In this document: piece by piece, positions 58,805 through 64,000 of the stretch | Layout: each line of letters begins with the position of its first letter | Position numbering within the stretch: position 1 is the stretch's first letter | Assembly: GCF_041956535.1 (NCBI RefSeq) | Contig: NW_027192206.1 | Coordinates: 291,149 to 355,148 of the forward strand | Direction: 5' to 3' | Length of the DNA: 64,000 bases | DNA from: Calcarisporiella thermophila CBS 279.70 | Taxonomy: Eukaryota; Calcarisporiellomycota | The notes under the pieces: generated by a model | The model's input: only the letters and a program-made list of their open reading frames with translations | Databases searched by the model: none | Told to the model about the DNA's origin: nothing | Translations under genes and position numbers: made by a program

Positions 58805-60652
58805 ATGCCAGAACAACAGCCAAACCAACAGTCCGCGTCCATATCCCACATCTCCACGCCCCGGAAGCTCACTGACGCACTCCCGCTTGTAGCTGCTGTG
58901 CTGCCTGCACAAGATGAGCCCTTCTCGGACCACAAGAACTGGCGCCGCATCCAGCACTCTTCCACCTACTCTCCTCTCCCCTGTCATCCATCTTCTCGCC
59001 GAACTTCACATCCAAATGCCGGAATGGAATCCCTGCTTGCTGCTATCGATAATCTCGCCGACGCACCCTTCCACCCAAGTCTAACTCGGCGTGCTCGTGC
59101 GTCCGCCAAGGCCCAGAAGAATCAACAGCAAAACCATCAACAAGGCTACCGGCATATACCTTCACCTAATTCCAGCTTACCACTTGATGATTCCCCTTGT
59201 GGCACGGGGGGCAAACGGGCCAATTCCCCTCCCGTCATGTCGATTGCCTCGCTCTTGGATTCGCCCTCACCGCATTCCTCATCACCAAACGAACTTAGCC
59301 AAGTGGAGCGGTCAGTGGCATCTATTCTTGTAGCCACAGCTTCTAGATCGAGTCCCACGGATATCAACACAGAGCAGGAGAAGGCCTACAACGGAAAGCA
59401 GGATTCAAAGATCAGAAAACGATCTCGAGCCGACTCTGGGGCTATGTCAGAGCGGGAGAATCGAATCGTTAAACCCCGGCACTCTCCTGCTCCCACTCCG
59501 GGTACTTTTCGTGTTATATGCCAGCATGCGTCGGTTGCACAGAAATCCTACGGCGGCGAGAAACGATTCTTGTGCCCGCCCCCTGTAGTGCGCATACAAG
59601 GATTCAATGGAGTTGAGCGGCCGCATGCGGTCCTCTCGGTGATAGGCGAGGGGGTCTCGCAGGAACAGAGCACTCCCCTTGGTACCAACCTCACGGGTAT
59701 GTTCAAATACTTGCATGTCAGCGCTGCCAAATCCAAGCAATTTCGCCTGCATCTATGCCTTGAGACAAGTTCAACGAAGCTTGCGGCCGACTCCGCACCC
59801 ATAACCATTATCTCAAAACCATCGAAAAAGACCGCAAAGGCACGTAATGTCTCTACTTGCGTGCTCTCCAACTCGCGGGTCTCTCTTTTTAACCGCATCA
59901 ACTCACAAACCGTTCGTACTAAATACATGTCTGTCGAAGCTGGAAGACTTTGTGCCAAAAACAGCAGCTGGTCGGCCTTTTGCATCCGCGTGTTGAATAC
60001 AGAGTCAGCTTCAAGCCAAATGAGCCCAGAGCAGGAGCAGGAGCACGAGAGAGATAAAGATGAAGAGCATTCTCAGGGTGAAGAGATGGGCATCACACTG
60101 CACACGTCGGACGAACACGATGAGCAGGAAGTCCAAGAAGATAAAGGACCGTCCCCTCAAAATGCTGCTCTGGAGGAAGAAGCAAAAGGAGGAGTCGAGC
60201 CTCCCAAAAAGAGACACAAGAAAAAGGCTGAATCAAATGACACCATCAGCGCTAGCATTCCCTTGCTTTCATGTGCCCCAGTGCTCTATGGCACCGAGAT
60301 CGAGCTATTTGATCCCGATACGGGCGTTTCCACCGGCCCGCTCATTGTTCGCAAGGTAGAGAAGGGACGCGTGGCGCGTAACGTCCGAGGGCCAGTAAGC
60401 CAAATGCAAAAAGTGGCCCTGCAACGTGTTGGTTCTGACCGTGAATATTTAAGCGCGTCACCGAGCACTTCGTCAGACGAGGAGCGCCACACGCAAGATG
60501 GGTCAACCTTCCTCAGCTTCCAGCGTTCCCGCATGGTACATCGTGAGGGCGAGATTCGTGGTGAAGAAGAGATGGGCGACTTACTATGCTGGACAATTGT
60601 GGGTATCTCTGAATTCGAAGCCGTATGCCAAACCTCAAGTAGTCAAGAGTGA
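58805..60652 (+). CDS. CSL (CBF1/Su(H)/LAG-1) family transcription factor
   Basis: One intronless frame of 615 aa. CSL proteins bind GTGGGAA-type sites through an RHR-N and a beta-trefoil domain; fungal members (Cbf11/Cbf12) act in lipid and cell-cycle control in fission yeast, without Notch. The RHR-N signature TFRVICQHASVAQKSYGGEK then RFLCPPPVVRIQG lies near residue 235-265. ITIISKPSKKTAKARNVSTC, FNRINSQTVRTKYMSVEAG and SSWSAFCIRV mark the joint with the trefoil. SFLSFQRSRMV and CWTIVGISEFEA belong to the C-terminal IPT part. A long Ser/Pro/Gln N-terminus and an acidic linker (DKDEEHSQGEEM) are likely disordered. GC content is higher than in the AT-rich neighbours, and it has no intron where most genes here have four or more. 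Confidence 0.88.
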   Translation: MPEQQPNQQSASISHISTPRKLTDALPLVAAVLPAQDEPFSDHKNWRRIQHSSTYSPLPCHPSSRRTSHPNAGMESLLAAIDNLADAPFHPSLTRRARASAKAQKNQQQNHQQGYRHIPSPNSSLPLDDSPCGTGGKRANSPPVMSIASLLDSPSPHSSSPNELSQVERSVASILVATASRSSPTDINTEQEKAYNGKQDSKIRKRSRADSGAMSERENRIVKPRHSPAPTPGTFRVICQHASVAQKSYGGEKRFLCPPPVVRIQGFNGVERPHAVLSVIGEGVSQEQSTPLGTNLTGMFKYLHVSAAKSKQFRLHLCLETSSTKLAADSAPITIISKPSKKTAKARNVSTCVLSNSRVSLFNRINSQTVRTKYMSVEAGRLCAKNSSWSAFCIRVLNTESASSQMSPEQEQEHERDKDEEHSQGEEMGITLHTSDEHDEQEVQEDKGPSPQNAALEEEAKGGVEPPKKRHKKKAESNDTISASIPLLSCAPVLYGTEIELFDPDTGVSTGPLIVRKVEKGRVARNVRGPVSQMQKVALQRVGSDREYLSASPSTSSDEERHTQDGSTFLSFQRSRMVHREGEIRGEEEMGDLLCWTIVGISEFEAVCQTSSSQE

Positions 60653-61324
60653 AATATTTCACAAATATTAGTGTTGACAGAGTTTTGTTCTGCCCAGTCT
60701 TATTATTATTACTAAATCGAGAATAATTAGTAAAAATTTTTTTATCGAGATTACGTTTTGTATTGTTTTTTTATCTATGTTGAACAATTTTAATATCTCC
60801 GTATTTTTATTATTTTATCGAAGTTTTTTTATTTTGTTTGCCCACAATGCACTTATCATGATCCGAGTTTTGTTATATAAACGCAAACGATCAAGTGTAA
60901 TCAAGAAAATATTCATTGATGTTTGGGAGGCGAAAGATTCACCAAAGTTATTAGTCTATAAAAAGACTACAATTTCCATAAAGAGCCGCTATTTTTTGTC
61001 CCTTCAAAATGTGCAATTAAAGTCGTTACAATTACCAAATATTTGTTGAAAATGTGAACCAATATTATGTAAGGTATTCTGGTGCCTTTTACTCCACTAA
61101 CATAAGAGTTTGTTTTTACTGCTCCAGGAGATAGTCCCAGATTACGGAGATGGTATTGCCATTACCATAACCGTTGCTATCTACCATAGCCGTATCCATA
61201 ATTCAGATTTGAATTGAAATCCTCATTCAATCTAATTAAGAGACCTGTGACGACATCAGATTGATTTGATTATACAATTTATTAATTAATAAATAGCGTT
61301 GCCCATTGTTTAGCGTGTCAACCA
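60653..61324. other. Gap upstream of ICT1
   Basis: 672 bp of AT-rich sequence containing the CSL 3' end and the ICT1 promoter. A 90-codon ORF at 60777-61049 is AT-driven (Ile/Phe/Lys/Leu-rich) without a signature, so I leave it out. Confidence 0.45.
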
Positions 61325-62204
61325 ATGCATGGTATATTTGTCGGAAGAAGCCTGGGTGCTCTCTCTATCGTGAATTATTCCCGCCATGCCTGCATTTATA
61401 AGTTAGCAAAGGTGCCTACATTAATTCTCGTGAACAGAGACTATTCGTCAACGGGGGATGACCAATTTCCATGGGATTTCGAAACAGCCGAGAACTGGCG
61501 TCGTAATTTTACTCGAGATAAAATCCCAAGAGGTAAACGCGTGTGCAGCCAATATTGAAATGATATGATTGTAAATCCACTTAATAACGAAATCAAATGA
61601 TTAGACACATTAAAAATCACTTTCAGCAGGAGTCGAGGACCCGGTGGACAGAATGTCAATAAAGGTTATTAGATGGATTGTTTATAAGCTCCAAATTTCA
61701 TTTCTAAATGTTAGCATTTTGGTTCAATTAGTCTCCACAAAGGTGGATGTACGCTTTTTGCTGGACGAAGCGCAGTGGATACCCAAGTATGCAAGAGAAA
61801 AATTAAAAGAAATAGTGAGTATCTCTGTTCTATTCCATTATGGATAAATTCCTAATTAACTTGCTATAATGTAGAGTCATAATCGCATTAACAAGAAAGG
61901 AGAATTTGTGATGACTTCAGATAGGACCCGATCACAGGCTCAAAATCTCGAAGACTGCATTAATAAGCTACACGACGAAGTTCTGCAGGCCGTTGAAGTG
62001 CCAAGAGAGCCCGATGAGGAAACACTCAAGCGTATTCAGAGATTGTAAGTATATCTGACTGAAAAAATCTCAATTTATATAGAAACGATATGTTTACATT
62101 ACATACTTGGTAGAAAGCTTGCAGAAAAACAAAGATTAAAAGAGAGCAAAAAACATCATTCAAGCAAGAAGGCATCAAGACGAACTAGAGGAACTGATGA
62201 TTGA
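61325..62204 (+). CDS. Mitochondrial ICT1-type peptidyl-tRNA hydrolase / release factor
   Basis: Five exons: 61325-61532, 61605-61664, 61732-61814, 61875-62044 and 62114-62204 (203 aa). ICT1 proteins rescue stalled mitoribosomes by hydrolysing peptidyl-tRNA. The N-terminus is a basic presequence-like stretch. SRSRGPGGQNVNK holds the catalytic GGQ, followed by VSTKVDVRFLLDE, HNRINKKGEFVMTSDRTRSQ and a C-terminal basic tail (KKHHSSKKASRRTRG) typical of proteins that reach into the mRNA channel. The 60-nt second exon holds the GGQ core. ATG 61325 starts a cationic leader and is the first in frame. Confidence 0.92.
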
Positions 62205-62353
62205 AACCCAAGTCATATTGTATAAACCATTTGGAATAGAATATTTGTCTGAATAAAGCATAGATATACTTTCGATTGTGTGGCTTAGACTTTTTCATTA
62301 CATTTTAACTGCTTTGAAAATCCTATTGCTTTTCATATACAGCTCTAAATAAA

Positions 62354-64000
62354 ATGGCCTCAGCACTTGGCGGCAAACTTAGCAGAGAAGATTATCGGCG
62401 GCAAAAGGATCTTGAAGCGGCTCGAAAGGCTGGAACTGCACCAGCTGAAGTCGATGAGGAGGGTCGGGAGATTAACCCACACATTCCTCAATATATTTCC
62501 AAGGCTCCATGTTTGTATTCACAAGCTATTTAAATTACAAAAGAGAAACAATGTATCTAAATGATTAAATTTTATAATTTTAGGGTATCTCGACACTGGG
62601 GCCCCTTCACTTAAACATCAGCGCAATCAGAAGGAGGCGGAGCAAAGAGATATCATTGATTTAGATGCACATCGTAGACGTGGCAAGGCAGTAAGTAGTT
62701 GTTTAACAAGATCAATTTATTGAGTGGGTTATTCATCGATGATACTTTCATATAGGGCCCAGCAGCAACTAAATATCGCAAAGGTGCCTGCGAAAATTGT
62801 GGTGCAATGACTCATAAGACTCGAGATTGTGTGGAAAGACCCCGAAAGCTTGGCGCCAAATGGACACAGAAAGATATTAAACCAGATGAGTTGGTGGCAG
62901 ATGTGGATGTGAACGATTATGATGCAAAACGAGATCGTTGGAGCGGATATGACGCAGCTGCTCATATGAAAATTATGGAAGGTAATTGAATGCGATCTAT
63001 GTTTTGATCTTAGAATTAAAAGAATCATATATTGTATATTTACTCAACTTCCTCTTCTATAATACAGAATATGAAAAAATCGAGGAAGCTCGGCGAAAAC
63101 TGAAAGCAAATCAACTAGATAAAGAGGGCCCGTCAAGCACCGCGGAGGCGAAGAAGATCTCTAAACATGGAGAATTTATGTCAGATGATGAGGATGGAGA
63201 TGACGAGGAAAGATATGCAGAACAGGCTGACATGGTCGGTCAAAAAGTGGATACCAAGTCTCGCACAACGGTTCGGAATTTGCGTATTCGTGAAGATACG
63301 GCCAAATATTTGCTCAATCTTGATCTGAATTCGGCATACTACGATCCTAAGACTCGGTCCATGCGTGATAACCCTAATAAGGATGTACCTCCTGAAGAGG
63401 TATGTATCATTAAAAAATTCTTTAGGCAAATGGCAGAGATGTTCTAATTTTTCTGAATATTCTTAGGCCGTGTTTGCAGGAGATAATTTTGTTCGATACA
63501 CTGGCGAATCATCAAAGATGGCTCAGGTGCAAATGTTTGCGTGGGAGTCGTCGGAACGTGGTGGTGATGCTCATCTTCAAGCAAATCCCACCCAAGCGCA
63601 ACTTTTACATAGTGAATATGTAAAGAAGAAGGAGCAGCTCAGGGCGTCGGTACATGACTCGATTTTAGCTAAATACGGCGGGGAAGAACACTTGAAAGCT
63701 CCACCAAAAGAACTCCTACTTGCTCAGACTGAAAACTATGTCGAGTATTCCCGGACGGGTCGTGTTATAAAAGGTCAGGAGCGTGCCAAGGCTAAATCCA
63801 AATATCAAGAAGATGGTAAACACCTTTTTGCCAAATTAATAATTCAGGATTTCAATTGACATGTGTTTCCTGCGCTTCTAGTGCTTATCAATAATCACAC
63901 TGCTGTATGGGGATCTTTCTGGGCGGACGGGCGATGGGGCTACAAGTGTTGTCGATCCTTTATAAAAAATTCATATTGCACCGGGCTTGAAGGAATTGAG
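62354..64000 (+). CDS. SLU7: Pre-mRNA splicing factor SLU7 (runs off window)
   Basis: At least six exons. Slu7 acts in the second splicing step with Prp18, holding the 3' splice site in the spliceosome. It starts [20 protein letters not shown]; exon 1 ends after KAP and [17 protein letters not shown] follows. A CCHC zinc knuckle reads [81 protein letters not shown] and [13 protein letters not shown] follow. The last visible exon begins [14 protein letters not shown] and continues [19 protein letters not shown] to the edge. The remaining C-terminus lies outside. Confidence 0.94.

Noticed and set aside
60777-61049. 90-aa AT-rich ORF
   Set aside because: Phe/Ile/Lys/Leu composition typical of translated AT-rich spacer; no signature or promoter seen.

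Overview
The window reads as nuclear chromosomal DNA of a fungus. Genes are spliced on both strands with short introns (mostly about 45-110 nt, GT...AG, often GTAAGT or GTATGT donors), and intergenic gaps are short. Several families are fungal in style: a Cps1-type GT2 synthase, a Ste11/Byr2-type MAP3K, Hul4, mS23/Rsm25, Erv29 and a fungal CSL factor. The AT-rich sequence, intron density and gene set fit an early-diverging lineage (Mucoromycota-like) better than a yeast, but the species cannot be named from this sequence alone. Exon models were built by eye from splice sites, reading phase and remembered family alignments. No search was run.

Layout. 1-3.9 kb: mobile-element territory with the N-terminus of a Tc1/mariner-like transposase running off the left edge, a decayed transposon-like ORF and two adjacent long palindromes. 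4-10 kb: relatively GC-rich, intron-poor genes (GT2 synthase, a small His-rich protein, MsrA, a homeobox factor). 10.4-15.6 kb: a head-to-head translation pair, eEF2 (minus) and methionyl-tRNA synthetase (plus). 15.7-21.4 kb: phospholipid scramblase, a GT-B glycosyltransferase, a hypothetical protein and a SURF4/Erv29 cargo receptor. 21.7-28.8 kb: MAP3K and RFC1, both minus. 29.1-41.4 kb: secreted 2H phosphoesterase-like protein, ATP11, PEX2, HUL4-type HECT ligase, a CHERP-like G-patch/RS protein, TANGO2 and mitochondrial bL28. 41.5-50 kb: RGP1, mS23, SPF27/BCAS2 and an IML2/TTC39 protein. 50.4-56.6 kb: NOSIP, SAP30BP/HCNGP, AP180 and alpha-tubulin. 56.6-58.8 kb: an unresolved stretch with coding-like minus-strand fragments. 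58.8-64 kb: CSL factor, mitochondrial ICT1-type release factor and SLU7 (cut by the right edge).

The genes do not form one pathway. Themes that recur are mitochondrial function (scramblase, ATP11, bL28m, mS23, ICT1), splicing or nuclear RNA (CHERP-like, SPF27, SLU7, possibly NOSIP and HCNGP), membrane traffic (Erv29, TANGO2, RGP1, AP180) and translation (eEF2, MetRS). Many neighbours are divergent pairs with 130-660 bp between start codons.

No previously undescribed multi-gene system stood out. The most notable observations are: four introns in three genes whose lengths are multiples of three and that contain no in-frame stop, so a naive reading keeps them as protein; an MsrA gene lacking the usual NPxY/C-G-T segment; a symmetric 60-nt exon carrying the GGQ motif of ICT1; a tandem pair of near-perfect palindromes; and an uncharacterised His-rich 82-aa protein with its own TATA box.
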